A stretch of DNA of 64,000 nt from an uncultured Alphaproteobacteria bacterium (GTDB taxonomy: Bacteria > Pseudomonadota > Alphaproteobacteria > Geminicoccales > Geminicoccaceae). A program made the translations under genes and the position numbers. This document shows, one piece after another, positions 9,942 through 19,147 of the stretch. Location of the stretch: positions 108,514-172,513 of the forward strand of contig CALBAK010000028.1 in the NCBI GenBank assembly GCA_937926445.1. Reading direction: 5' to 3'. The notes below the pieces were generated by a model. That model saw only the letters and a list, made by a program, of their open reading frames with translations. It did no database searches and was not told the origin of the DNA. The stretch's first letter is position 1. Every line of letters begins with the position of its first letter.

Positions 9942-12200
9942 ATGGCGGCAGTGGAGTCCGCGGGCTTGACGAACACGTCGATGATCTCGACGGAACCGGG
10001 TGGACTCGACCTCAAGGATCTCGTGGCGATCCTTCGCCGCCGGCGCGGCGTGATCATGGGAACGGTCCTCGTCATCACGGCGCTGGCCGTTCTCGTGGGT
10101 CTGCAAATCACGCCGAAATACACGGCCAAAGCGCTGGTCATGATCGATCCACGCCAGGCCAAGGTCGTCGACGTTCAAGCCGTTCTCCAAGGCCTCGGGA
10201 CCGATGCACCGACCGTCGAGACGCAGGTCCGGGTACTGAAATCTCGCAATCATATTGAAAAGGTCATGGAAAATCTCGGTCTTTTCTCTGATCCAGAATT
10301 CAATCCGCAACTCTCTGATAGGGGTGGTAACTCGCCGATCCCGCTCGGTACCCTCGGAGAGGTTCTCGCCACCTGGCTCCCGGACGAATGGTTGATCGCA
10401 ACCGGCCTCGCCGAGGAGCCGCGACCGGAAGGCTCTCCGGTCCAGGTCGAGCTCGCTCGCCAGGCCGCGATCGAGCGGTTCGATGGCCGCTTCAAGGTCA
10501 CCCAGGAAGGTCGGTCCTACGTGATCGGCGTCAGCTTCACCTCGACCGATCCGAAGAAAGCCGCACTCGTGGCCAATCGAGCGGCCGAGCTCTACGTCGA
10601 GGGTCAGCGTCGACTGAAGCTCGACGCCACGGTCCGAGCATCGGACTTCCTCGGCAGCCGTCTCGACGCGTTGAAGGCCGATGTACAGCGTGCCGAAGCG
10701 GCCGTCGCCGAGTTCCGAAAAGCCAACAAGCTCGTCGACGCCAAGGGTGCCTCCCTCAAAGAGTCGCAACTAGCCGATCTCTCGAGAGAGTTGATCACCG
10801 CGCGTGCCGCCCTCGCCGAGACGCAGGCGAAACTCCGGCTCGTTCGCGAGCTCAGGGACCGGGGAGAGGAACTCGCTTCGGTCGCCGACGTTCTGCATTC
10901 CCCGGTGATCGTCGACCTCCGCCGCCAGGAGGCACAGCTCCTGCGCGAAGAGTCCGAACTCAAGACGTTCTACGGTGAACGTCACCCCAAGATGTTGAAC
11001 CTGATCAATGAGAAGGCGAACCTCCAGAACAAGGTTCGCACAGAGGTCGATCGCATCATCAAGAATCTCGAGAACGACGTAAAGGTGGCGGCATCGCGCG
11101 TAGCATCGCTCGAGCGGGAGACGGCGGCACTCGGGGCCCAGACCGCCGAGCAGCGCGAGCTCCTGGTCCAACTCCGTCAGCTCGAGCGCGAGGCCGAGGC
11201 GAGCCGGCAACTGTACGAGAACTTTCTCCAGCGTTTCAAAGAGACCAACGAGCAGCAAGGCATCGTCGAGTCGGACGCTCGGCTGATTTCGGTCGCGGCG
11301 CCACCAGAGAAGCCGAGCTCGCCCGGCCCGATGCTCTTCGGCGCGGTCGGCTTCACGGGGTCCTTGATGCTCGGCACGCTCTTGGCGCTGCTCCTCGAGC
11401 GGCTCGACAGCGGCCTGCGGACCGGGCGCCAGATCGAAGAAGCCCTCGGTATTCCGGCACTCGGCCTCGTACCCCGCCTGGATCGTCTCAAGCGACGACA
11501 GCATCCGCACCAGTATCTCTTGGCCAAGCCACTTTCAGCCTACGCAGAAAGCGTACGCGCGATCTTCACGTCGCTTCGGCTCTCGAACGTCGACGATCCG
11601 CCCAAGGTCGTCCTCGTGACTTCCTCGCTACCCCAGGAAGGCAAGACTACCCTCGCTTTGTCGCTGGCCACTTTCGCGGCACGATCCAGTCAGAGAGTGC
11701 TGCTGCTCGATCTCGACTTGCGTCATCCGAGCATTCACCGCGATCTCGACCTTCGCCCCGAGGTGGGGTTCGTGGAGCTGATGGCCGGGGAGGCGACGCT
11801 CGAGGACGTGATCGTCCACGACGAGGAAACGGGAATCGACCTTCTGCCGGTCAAGAAGCAGACAGCCAATCCTACCGACATCCTCGGCAGTCAAAAGATG
11901 CGAGCCCTCGTCGCCGAGCTGCGAGCCTCTTACGACTTCGTCGTCATCGACTCGGCACCCCTTTTGGGTGTCACGGACAGCAAGATCGCTTCGTTGCTGG
12001 CTGACAAAGTATTGTTCGTGGCCCAGTGGGAGAAAACCAACGTAGATACCGCCCGCAACGGCCTCATGCACCTTCTGGAGGTCAAGGCGCCGATCGCCGG
12101 GGCGGTCTTGACCCAGGTCGACATCAAGAGACACGCAATGTACGGCTACGGAGACGTCGGCCAGTACTACGGCAAATATCAGCGCTACTACGTCAACTGA
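9942..12200 (+). CDS. Wzz-domain polysaccharide co-polymerase / BY-type tyrosine autokinase
   Basis: A 752-residue inner-membrane protein that controls exopolysaccharide chain length and autophosphorylates on tyrosine. Order: cytoplasmic N terminus, membrane helix about 37-57, Wzz domain and long periplasmic coiled coil, second helix about 464-486, then a cytoplasmic kinase with Walker A QEGKTTLALS near 565, Walker A' LLLDLDLRHPS near 588 and Walker B FVVIDSAPLLG near 666. The last 20 residues form a Tyr cluster (MYGYGDVGQYYGKYQRYYVN), the usual autophosphorylation tail. ATG 9942 with AAAGGACGG upstream is preferred over GTG 9870. No glycosyltransferase or exporter gene is adjacent, so the polysaccharide it serves is encoded elsewhere. 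Confidence 0.93.
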   Translation: MAAVESAGLTNTSMISTEPGGLDLKDLVAILRRRRGVIMGTVLVITALAVLVGLQITPKYTAKALVMIDPRQAKVVDVQAVLQGLGTDAPTVETQVRVLKSRNHIEKVMENLGLFSDPEFNPQLSDRGGNSPIPLGTLGEVLATWLPDEWLIATGLAEEPRPEGSPVQVELARQAAIERFDGRFKVTQEGRSYVIGVSFTSTDPKKAALVANRAAELYVEGQRRLKLDATVRASDFLGSRLDALKADVQRAEAAVAEFRKANKLVDAKGASLKESQLADLSRELITARAALAETQAKLRLVRELRDRGEELASVADVLHSPVIVDLRRQEAQLLREESELKTFYGERHPKMLNLINEKANLQNKVRTEVDRIIKNLENDVKVAASRVASLERETAALGAQTAEQRELLVQLRQLEREAEASRQLYENFLQRFKETNEQQGIVESDARLISVAAPPEKPSSPGPMLFGAVGFTGSLMLGTLLALLLERLDSGLRTGRQIEEALGIPALGLVPRLDRLKRRQHPHQYLLAKPLSAYAESVRAIFTSLRLSNVDDPPKVVLVTSSLPQEGKTTLALSLATFAARSSQRVLLLDLDLRHPSIHRDLDLRPEVGFVELMAGEATLEDVIVHDEETGIDLLPVKKQTANPTDILGSQKMRALVAELRASYDFVVIDSAPLLGVTDSKIASLLADKVLFVAQWEKTNVDTARNGLMHLLEVKAPIAGAVLTQVDIKRHAMYGYGDVGQYYGKYQRYYVN

Positions 12201-12216
12201 GCTCGGTTCTTCTACT

Positions 12217-12918
12217 TCAGAGAAGAAGGGCGGGTCCGGACCGGGTCGCGTCGACCGGTGCGATCAGGTCCGGTCCGCCGCTGCGAGGGTCGTTCACCCC
12301 GCGGCTCACCTCGTAGAAAAGGAGCGACGGCGAGCTCATGGCCCGGCCGACGAGCTCGGACGCCAGCGCAGCCGGATCGGCGTCCGGTGCGAGCCAGGCG
12401 TCGGCGAGCTCCAGTGGAACGATCACCGGCATGCGCGAGTGGATCGACGCCAGCGCCGGATCGGCCGGGCGGGTCACGATTGCTGCGGTTTCGATGAGGC
12501 TTCCGTCGGCCAGCCGATTGCGCCGCCAGAGGCCCGCCAAGAGGAGCGGCGAGCCGTCGACCGAGCGGATGAAGAACGGCCGGCTCGGGCCCCCCGGCTG
12601 CTTCTGCCACTCGTAGAAGCCGTCGGCCGGCACGATGCAGCGACCTTTTAAGAAAGCCGCCTTGAACATGGGCTTCGTCACCGCCGTCTCGAGGCGGGCG
12701 TTGATCTGCCGGCCGGGATCGGCTGCCTCGGTCATCCAGGGCCCGAGAAATCCCCATCGAACGAGTACCGCCACTCGTCCCTCGGCGCTGTGGCGGACGA
12801 TCAGGATCGGGGAGTCCGGTGTGATGTTCCAGCGCGGCCGGTAGCCCTCGGGCGCTGCCACCCCGAGAACATCGGAAATCTCCGCCGCCGCGAGCGAGAG
12901 CGCGAAGCGCCCACACAT
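12217..12918 (-). CDS. SRAP (YedK/HMCES) abasic-site shielding protein
   Basis: Forms a thiazolidine crosslink with abasic sites in single-stranded DNA and protects them from breakage. The 233-residue product begins MCGRF, so Cys2 becomes the N-terminal nucleophile after Met removal. The other family residues are visible: N in RPRWNITPDSP, Glu in DGFYEWQK near residue 102, and His in IHSRMPVIVP near 168. All three needed positions are present, so the protein should be active. The start codon abuts the stop of the upstream kinase-fusion gene with no gap, so they are probably co-transcribed. Confidence 0.94.
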   Translation of the reverse strand: MCGRFALSLAAAEISDVLGVAAPEGYRPRWNITPDSPILIVRHSAEGRVAVLVRWGFLGPWMTEAADPGRQINARLETAVTKPMFKAAFLKGRCIVPADGFYEWQKQPGGPSRPFFIRSVDGSPLLLAGLWRRNRLADGSLIETAAIVTRPADPALASIHSRMPVIVPLELADAWLAPDADPAALASELVGRAMSSPSLLFYEVSRGVNDPRSGGPDLIAPVDATRSGPALLL

Positions 12919-14454
12919 CTAGCAACCATCTCCGATCGCATTGCGAGCGTACGCGATGACGCGATCCAGCCGGTCGCCGGCCGGCACCCGCTGCCACCCT
13001 TCGGCCGGTACCGGTGGCGTCACACGCTCGGCCTGACGCCGAACGACGGTCACATCGGCATCCGAGGCGTCCCCGCTGCGGGCCGCCACCCTTGCCTCTA
13101 GGACCTTCTCGGGAGCCTCGAGCCAGAGGCCGGTGAACGGGACGCCGGCTCGGCGGGCGACCTCCGCCACTCGGGCCCGCTGCTCGGCAAGACCGTAGAC
13201 CGCGTCGCACACCACCGCACATCCCCCTTGCAAGAGGCGCCCGGCGCGCTCGGCGATCGCTTCGAAGACCCGCTCCGAGACTTCCGGCGCGTACGCCTCT
13301 TCGGGAAGGCGTCGCGTCAAAGATATCCCGTACAGCCGCTTGCGGATCACATCGCTGCGGAGGATCGGCGCTCCGGGCGGAGTGCCGAGCCCGGGTGCCA
13401 GAGCCCGGGCCACGCTCGACTTCCCGGTTCCCGATCGACCGCCAATGGCCACGAGGCACGGTCCCCGGGGTCGCAAAACGCGTCCAGCGAGCTCGAGATA
13501 GCGAGCAGCGGCTGCGCGATGTTCGGCGATCGCCGCGGTCCCGTCGACCTGTAGTGCGGTCAAGCCTTCGACCTTGGCGCGGATCGTGGAGCGAACGGCG
13601 ATCAGAAGCGGCAGCAGGCCCAGGCCCCGGTCGTCCAGCCGTGCATCCGCCCACGCCCCGAGGCACGCATTGGCCGCTTCCGGCAGCTCGCGTGCCAGCA
13701 GGTCCATGAGGAGGAAGGCGAGGTCGTAGAGGACATCGATGGTCGCGAGCTCCTCGTCGAACTCGAGACAATCGAAGGGTACGGGTTCGCCGTCGAGCAG
13801 GACGATGTTGCCGAGATGCAGGTCGCCGTGAACGTGGCGGACCAGGCCACCCGCACGACGGTCGTCGAGCTCGGCCGCGGCCGCGGCGAACGCCTCGTCG
13901 ATCCGGCGCACCACCGCCTCGACCGTGCCCGCCGCGAATACGTCCGGGACGAGCTCGCGCAGGTCTCGCGCGTTCCCGGCGATCACCGCGGCCAGGCCCG
14001 TCGCCCCGCCTCGCCCCGGTCGTGCCGCCAGCCGACCTTGGAACGCCGCCACCCTCTCGCCCGATCGCTCCGCGAGCGCGCGGTCGAGGGAGCCCGAATT
14101 GGCGACCAGGTCGAGGCGCGCCTCGGCGTGAAACCGCTCCATCTCGAGCAGCCACTCGACGACCTCGCCCTCGCCGTCGAGCTCGAGCTCACCATCTGGT
14201 CGCCGAGTAACTGCGACGAGCCGCCGATAGATCCGGGGCGCCGTTCGGCGGTTGAGCGCGAGCTCGGCCTCGAGCGCCGAGCGACGTCGCTCGAGCGTCG
14301 AAAAGTCGAGGAAGCTGAAGCGTACGGCGCGCTTGAGCTTGAAGGCCTTGTCGCGGGTCAGGAGAACGACCGCCGCGTGCGTGTCGATGCGTTCGACGGG
14401 ACCTCCGAGCCCGCCCCCTTCGAGAAAGGCCACCACTTCTTTCTGATCGGCCAA
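12919..14454 (-). CDS. Bifunctional APH-like phosphotransferase / P-loop kinase protein
   Basis: About 511 residues with two parts. The N-terminal half looks like an aminoglycoside phosphotransferase-type kinase: HGDLHLGNIVLLDGEPVPFDCLEF contains the catalytic HGDxHxxN and the D of the metal-binding loop. The C-terminal half has a Walker A, GGRSGTGKSSVARAL, near residue 340 and resembles gluconate kinase-like AAA proteins. This two-domain architecture is known in many proteobacteria as an uncharacterised bifunctional protein; its substrate is not known to me. The furthest start is TTG 14454, which has a weak site; GTG codons about 20 bp inside are alternatives. It is followed immediately by the SRAP gene. 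Confidence 0.8.
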   Translation of the reverse strand: MADQKEVVAFLEGGGLGGPVERIDTHAAVVLLTRDKAFKLKRAVRFSFLDFSTLERRRSALEAELALNRRTAPRIYRRLVAVTRRPDGELELDGEGEVVEWLLEMERFHAEARLDLVANSGSLDRALAERSGERVAAFQGRLAARPGRGGATGLAAVIAGNARDLRELVPDVFAAGTVEAVVRRIDEAFAAAAAELDDRRAGGLVRHVHGDLHLGNIVLLDGEPVPFDCLEFDEELATIDVLYDLAFLLMDLLARELPEAANACLGAWADARLDDRGLGLLPLLIAVRSTIRAKVEGLTALQVDGTAAIAEHRAAAARYLELAGRVLRPRGPCLVAIGGRSGTGKSSVARALAPGLGTPPGAPILRSDVIRKRLYGISLTRRLPEEAYAPEVSERVFEAIAERAGRLLQGGCAVVCDAVYGLAEQRARVAEVARRAGVPFTGLWLEAPEKVLEARVAARSGDASDADVTVVRRQAERVTPPVPAEGWQRVPAGDRLDRVIAYARNAIGDGC

Positions 14455-14617
14455 GGCCGCGCCCCGGCGCCACTCACCTTGGCCGCATGTCGGCTAGGCC
14501 GGCGGGTGCCACCAGCCGGGCGCGACGATCGGTCGCACATTCCGCCCTCTCCCGCTCGACGCGGGGCGTGCCGGCGCGCTAGAGCCCGCCCAACGCGTTC
14601 CAGCCAGCAGTCGGTCC

Positions 14618-15076
14618 ATGCAGCTTGAGACGAACCTCACCCAGCTTGGCCGAGCGGTGCCGATTCCCGCCTCCCCCGAGGCCGCCGTCGTCGAAACGGT
14701 ACCGAATACGGACCCCGATGCCGTCTATCTCGTCCGCTTCACCTGTCCCGAGTTCACCACGCTCTGCCCGATCACCGGTCAACCGGACTTCGCCCATCTC
14801 GTCATCGATTACGTCCCGCAGGGGCGGCTGATCGAGAGCAAGTCGCTCAAGCTGTTCCTCGCGAGCTTTCGGAATCATCGCGGTTTCCACGAGGCCGCTA
14901 CCCTCCTGATCGGCCGCCGGCTCGTGGCCGCTGCCGAACCGCGCTGGCTGCGAATCGGCGGCTATTGGTACCCCCGCGGTGGCATTCCGATCGACGTTTT
15001 CTGGCAGACCGGGTCGCCGCCACCCGGCCTCTGGCTGCCGGAGCAGGGCGTCCAGCCCTATCGCGGCCGGGGTTGA
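14618..15076 (+). CDS. queF: NADPH-dependent 7-cyano-7-deazaguanine reductase
   Basis: Reduces preQ0 to preQ1 in queuosine biosynthesis for tRNA. The 152-residue product is the short, single-domain (YkvM-type) QueF. The catalytic Cys lies in [12 protein letters not shown] near residue 50, and the QueF signature [20 protein letters not shown] follows near 83, with the conserved Glu and His for substrate binding. No other que gene is nearby. The ATG has no strong Shine-Dalgarno. The gene is separated by 163 bp from the divergent kinase-fusion gene, which likely holds both promoters. Confidence 0.95.
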   Translation: MQLETNLTQLGRAVPIPASPEAAVVETVPNTDPDAVYLVRFTCPEFTTLCPITGQPDFAHLVIDYVPQGRLIESKSLKLFLASFRNHRGFHEAATLLIGRRLVAAAEPRWLRIGGYWYPRGGIPIDVFWQTGSPPPGLWLPEQGVQPYRGRG

Positions 15077-15180
15077 GGGGAGGCCGTGCCCGGCTCCGCG
15101 TTAGGGGTCTCTTAACACCCGGGCCCTAAGCTCCTAGGCGTGCACGGCGGGCGAGCCCACCGGTGCGCAGGAGACGGGCC

Positions 15181-15348
15181 ATGGCGCAGACCGGCAGAAG
15201 CCTGGAGTTGCAAGAGCAGACCAGCTGGGCCACCGCCGAGCCAGACGAGGAAGCGCGTTGGCCGGCCCACAAGACCGCCTTGTTCGTCGTGACGAGCTCG
15301 GTCGTGCTGTGGAGCGGCATCTTCGCACTGATCGCTTGGCTCTGGTGA
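15181..15348 (+). CDS. Small single-pass membrane protein, unknown function
   Basis: A 55-residue open frame with ATG 15181 directly after CAGGAGACGGGCC, a clear ribosome binding site. The first 30 residues are polar and acidic (EPDEEARWPAHK); the last 24 form one hydrophobic helix (TALFVVTSSVVLWSGIFALI). That gives a cytoplasmic-in, single-anchor topology. I do not recognise a family name. The good start site, strong membrane segment and position between queF and uvrB on the same strand argue it is real. Confidence 0.65.
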   Translation: MAQTGRSLELQEQTSWATAEPDEEARWPAHKTALFVVTSSVVLWSGIFALIAWLW

Positions 15349-15482
15349 GAGGGGCAAAGCGCGGCGCCTTCTCCGGTCGTCGCTTCGGAGCATTGGTCGA
15401 CGGCTCATCGAAGCAGCGGCGCGACCCTTGAGCGTCCATCCCCGCCTCGCCATCTTGCGACTTGGCGAGGGGCGGAGAAGCG

Positions 15483-17666
15483 ATGCGCAGCGAGGCGCTC
15501 AATGTGCTCGACCGGCTGCCGACCCTGGCGCTCGGGGCGGAGCGTTTCGAGCGACCCGAGGCGGGTCGCCGGTTCGAGCTCGTTTCGGACTACGCGCCGG
15601 CCGGTGATCAGCCACAGGCGATCGAGGAGTTGGTCGAGGGCATCGAGCGCGGTGCCCGTGATCAGGTACTCCTCGGTGTCACCGGCTCCGGCAAGACGTT
15701 CACCATGGCGAACGTGATCGCCCGTCTGCAGCGGCCGACGCTGATCCTGGCTCCGAACAAGATCCTGGCAGCGCAGCTTTACGGGGAGATGAAGAGCTTC
15801 TTCCCCAACAACGCCGTCGAATATTTCGTAAGTTACTACGATTATTATCAGCCGGAAGCCTACGTTCCGCGCAGCGACACCTATATCGAAAAGACGGCGA
15901 GCATCAACGAGCAGATCGACAGAATGCGCCACAGCGCGACCCGCGCGCTGTTCGAGCGCGACGACGTGCTGATCGTCGCATCGGTCTCCTGCATCTACGG
16001 TATCGGCTCCCCCGAGGTCTACGCCCGGATGACCTTGACCCTGTGCACCGGGGAGACGGTCGATCGCCAGCAGCTCCTGCGAGCCCTGGTCGAGCTCCAG
16101 TATCGGCGCAACGATCTCGACTTCGGCCGTGGCGCGTTCCGGGCCAGAGGCGACGTCATCGAGATCTTTCCCGCCCACCTCGAAGACCGAGCCTGGCGGA
16201 TATCGCTCTTCGGCGACCGAATCGAGCGGATCGTCGAGATCGATCCTTTGACGGGCGAGCGCACGGCCCGCCTCGAGCAGGTCCGGCTCTACCCCAACAG
16301 CCACTACGTCACCCCGCGACCCACACTCCAGCAGGCGGTCGAGGGGATCAAGCGCGAGCTCGCCGAGCGGCTCGCCGAGTTCCGTGCCCAGGGCAAACTT
16401 CTCGAAGCGGAACGTCTCGAGCAGCGGACCACCGCCGATCTCGAGATGATCCTCACTACCGGATCCTGCCCTGGCATCGAGAACTATTCGCGCTATCTCA
16501 CCGGTCGCAAGCCCGGCGAGCCACCCCCGACGCTCTTCGAGTATCTGCCGCGAAACGCATTGCTCTTCGTCGACGAGAGCCACGTCACCGTGCCGCAGGT
16601 GGGCGGCATGTTCCGCGGTGACTGGCACCGCAAGTCGACGCTCGCGGAATACGGTTTTCGTCTCCCCTCCTGTTGTGACAATCGGCCGCTCAAGTTCGAG
16701 GAATGGGACGCTATGCGGCCGGCGACGATCTTTGTCTCGGCCACGCCGGGACCTTTCGAGCTCTCGCGGACCGGCGGGGTCTTCGTCGAACAGGTGATCC
16801 GTCCTACCGGCCTCGTCGATCCGGTTTGCGAGGTCCGGCCGGTGGAGCGACAGGTCGACGATCTCCTGGCCGAGTGTCGGCTCGCGCGCGAGCGCGGCTA
16901 TCGTGTGCTGGTTACCACCCTCACCAAGCGGATGGCCGAGGACCTGTCCGAATATCTGCACGAGCAGGGTGTTCGGGTCCGTTACATGCACTCGGACATC
17001 GACACGCTCGAGCGCATCGAGATCGTTCGCGACCTCCGACTCGGCAAGTTCGACGTGCTCGTCGGGATCAACCTCCTGCGCGAGGGGCTCGACATCCCCG
17101 AGTGCGGGCTGGTCGCTATCCTGGACGCCGACAAGGAAGGCTATCTCCGCTCGGAGACCTCGCTCGTACAGACGATCGGCCGGGCGGCGCGCAACGCCGA
17201 GGGTCGGGTCGTCCTCTACGCCGACACGATGACCCGCTCGCTCGAGGCGGCGCTGCGCGAGACCGAGCGGCGGCGTGCCAAGCAGATCGCCTGGAACGAG
17301 GCGCACGGTATCACCCCGCAGTCGGTCAAGAAGCAGATCGCCGACATCCTGGGCTCGGTGGCCGAACGCGACTACGTGACGGTCGAGCTCGGGCCCCGCA
17401 CGCCGAAGACGCTCGTCGGCCGCGACCTCCGAGCCTACATCGCCGAGCTCGAGCGGAAGATGCGCGAAGCGGCCGCCGAGCTCGAGTTCGAGGAAGCGGC
17501 CCGGCTGCGCGACGAGATCCGCCGTCTCGAGCAGAGCGAGCTCGGCTTGCCCGCACCCGTCTCGACAGCCCCGCAGGCCCCCCAGAAGCGGGGCATCCGA
17601 GAAGCGAGGCGGCAGAAGGCCGAGGCGGCCCGCAAGGCCCGCAGCCGGCGCCGGATCGGCGCATGA
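15483..17666 (+). CDS. uvrB: Excinuclease ABC subunit B
   Basis: DNA-helicase-like damage-verifying subunit of nucleotide excision repair, acting with UvrA and UvrC. The 727-residue product has Walker [11 protein letters not shown] near residue 65, the beta-hairpin block [17 protein letters not shown], the UvrB helicase motifs [10 protein letters not shown] and [10 protein letters not shown] and QTIGRAARN, and a C-terminal UVR motif ([16 protein letters not shown] near 670) that contacts UvrC. ATG 15483 has a GGAG site upstream. The stop overlaps the start of the thioesterase gene (ATGA), so translation is coupled. Confidence 0.97.
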   Translation: MRSEALNVLDRLPTLALGAERFERPEAGRRFELVSDYAPAGDQPQAIEELVEGIERGARDQVLLGVTGSGKTFTMANVIARLQRPTLILAPNKILAAQLYGEMKSFFPNNAVEYFVSYYDYYQPEAYVPRSDTYIEKTASINEQIDRMRHSATRALFERDDVLIVASVSCIYGIGSPEVYARMTLTLCTGETVDRQQLLRALVELQYRRNDLDFGRGAFRARGDVIEIFPAHLEDRAWRISLFGDRIERIVEIDPLTGERTARLEQVRLYPNSHYVTPRPTLQQAVEGIKRELAERLAEFRAQGKLLEAERLEQRTTADLEMILTTGSCPGIENYSRYLTGRKPGEPPPTLFEYLPRNALLFVDESHVTVPQVGGMFRGDWHRKSTLAEYGFRLPSCCDNRPLKFEEWDAMRPATIFVSATPGPFELSRTGGVFVEQVIRPTGLVDPVCEVRPVERQVDDLLAECRLARERGYRVLVTTLTKRMAEDLSEYLHEQGVRVRYMHSDIDTLERIEIVRDLRLGKFDVLVGINLLREGLDIPECGLVAILDADKEGYLRSETSLVQTIGRAARNAEGRVVLYADTMTRSLEAALRETERRRAKQIAWNEAHGITPQSVKKQIADILGSVAERDYVTVELGPRTPKTLVGRDLRAYIAELERKMREAAAELEFEEAARLRDEIRRLEQSELGLPAPVSTAPQAPQKRGIREARRQKAEAARKARSRRRIGA

Positions 17667-18115
17667 GCGATGCCGCGCAGCCGATCAAAAGTGCCTTCGA
17701 GCCCAGCATCCGGAACGCGCTCGAGGCCCGAGGGCTCATGCAGCTGTCGGGCGCCGGGCTGCTCGCCGCGGCACCGGCCCGGGTCGAGGTCGGGCTTGCC
17801 TTCCGGCCGGAGCTCGGCCGGAAGGACGGGTTCTTCGACGGAGGGATCCTCCCGACACTGGCCGACGATGCGGCCGGATCCGCGGCCCAAGGGAACTTGC
17901 CGCCGCTCAACTGGAGGCTCACGGTCGCGTTCGAAACCGACTTTTTGGCACCCGGCATCGGCGAACGGGCGATCGCCCCGAGCACAGTGGTCCGCTCCGG
18001 ACGCACGCTCTCGGTGGTTCGCGCGGATGTGGCCGGGGTGCGGGAGGGCCACGAGCGACCTGTCCCTCTCCTCCTCGCGACGAGGACGGCGCCCTTTCCG
18101 CCGGTCCGACCGTGA
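17663..18115 (+). CDS. Hotdog-fold thioesterase, PaaI-like
   Basis: A 150-residue protein resembling PaaI/YdiI acyl-CoA thioesterases: [19 protein letters not shown] is the region of the family helix carrying the catalytic acidic residue, and the mid-section alternates strands as in hotdog folds ([23 protein letters not shown]). The physiological acyl-CoA is unknown. Its ATG overlaps the uvrB stop and its TGA overlaps the GTG of the next gene, so it sits in a tightly coupled uvrB - thioesterase - cupin transcript. The same frame is open over much of uvrB, but only this part is credible protein. Confidence 0.8.
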   Translation: MSDAAQPIKSAFEPSIRNALEARGLMQLSGAGLLAAAPARVEVGLAFRPELGRKDGFFDGGILPTLADDAAGSAAQGNLPPLNWRLTVAFETDFLAPGIGERAIAPSTVVRSGRTLSVVRADVAGVREGHERPVPLLLATRTAPFPPVRP

Positions 18116-18659
18116 ACTCGCGCCCCGACTCGCCGCTCGATGCTTCCGTCGTCGCGCTGCGCTTGGCCGACGACGGCTCGATCCCGAACCATCCGCATCT
18201 TCCGCTGCTCCTCTGGCGTCGCGTGGTCGATCCCGGCAATCGCGATCCGGCGGCGCGGCTCGAGGCGATCTTCGCGCGTCACGGCTGGGTTCCCGCCTGG
18301 CGCAACGGCATCTACCCGCTCCCGCACTATCACAGCACCGCCCACGAGGTCCTCGGGATCGCCCGCGGGCGCGTCCGGTTCCGGCTCGGTGGCGCCCGCG
18401 GTGTCGAGCTCGTGGTGGAGGCGGGCGACGTCGTGTTCCTCCCGGCCGGTGTCGGTCACCAGAGGCTGGAGCGGGCGCCCGACCTGCTGGTCGTCGGCGC
18501 TACCCGGTGGGACAGCGACCCGATCTGTGCCGCGGCTTGGGCGAAGAGCGTTCTTCGGCCCTCGCGCGCCTCGCGGCACTGCCCGACCCGCCTGACCCTG
18601 TCCGCGGCGGCCCGCTCGTCTTCGAGGATCCGCGAGGGGTGGTCCCCTCCGCTCCGTGA
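18112..18659 (+). pseudogene. YjlB-type cupin, single -1 frameshift
   Basis: From GTG 18112 the frame reads as a cupin: PLPHYHSTAHEVLGIARGRV has the HxH-E metal motif and VVFLPAGVGHQRL the second cupin motif. Around 18499-18501 the family sequence LLVVGAYP... continues only in another frame (YPVGQRPDLCRGLGEERSSALARLAALPDPPDPVRGG), which ends at TGA 18659. One base is missing between GGCG and CTAC. Joined, the protein would be about 182 residues, normal for YjlB. In the unshifted frame translation runs to 18903 with a low-complexity Pro/Arg tail that looks like noise. Either a real inactivated gene or a sequence error; coding quality is good on both sides. Confidence 0.8.
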
Positions 18660-19147
18660 AGCCCGGCCGAAGACGGCCGACCGCCTGCCGCAGCCCGCGC
18701 CGCTCCCTTCGATCCTGAGCGGCGCCGCCCGTTCCCCGATCCCTTCACCACCTGCGGAACCGATCGTCCCGGACGCCGGCCCCAAAGCGAAGCCCGCCCG
18801 CCGACAGCGCGCTCGCCGCCGATCGGGGCCCGCGAAGCGCTCGGCTGTACAGCCCGCCGGCGTTTCCGCGAAGGGTCCGCAACTTTCGGTGGATAACTCC
18901 TAGCAGTTGTGGCCTGCTTCGTTGACTCGACCGAGATCTTGTGAAGATATCGGCGTCGAGGAGAATCACAAGGAAAGCGCCGCGGCCGATCGGCTCGGTC
19001 GATCGATCCTCGGATCATCGACCCGGTTCGACGAGCCGACGTCCCCAGCCTCGACCTCGCCGGTGCCCCGACCGGCGCATCGCGAAGCCCCGCCCCGACT
19101 CGCCGCCCGCGCGGGCGGCCCTCCTTTTGTTCTGGTCAGCGCCGTCT
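18660..19147. other. Intergenic stretch without a supported gene
   Basis: These 488 bp lie between the broken cupin and the convergent acyl-CoA synthetase gene. The left half can be read as an open frame that continues the cupin in its unshifted frame, but its Pro/Arg/Ala composition does not look like a conserved protein. Around 18892 there is GGTGGATAAC, one mismatch from a DnaA box on the minus strand. I see no tRNA, repeat or clear terminator. Confidence 0.5.

Noticed and set aside
18660..18903. Open frame continuing the cupin as a longer protein
   Set aside because: The continuation is Pro/Arg/Ala-rich with no conserved pattern, while the family C terminus is visible in another frame.
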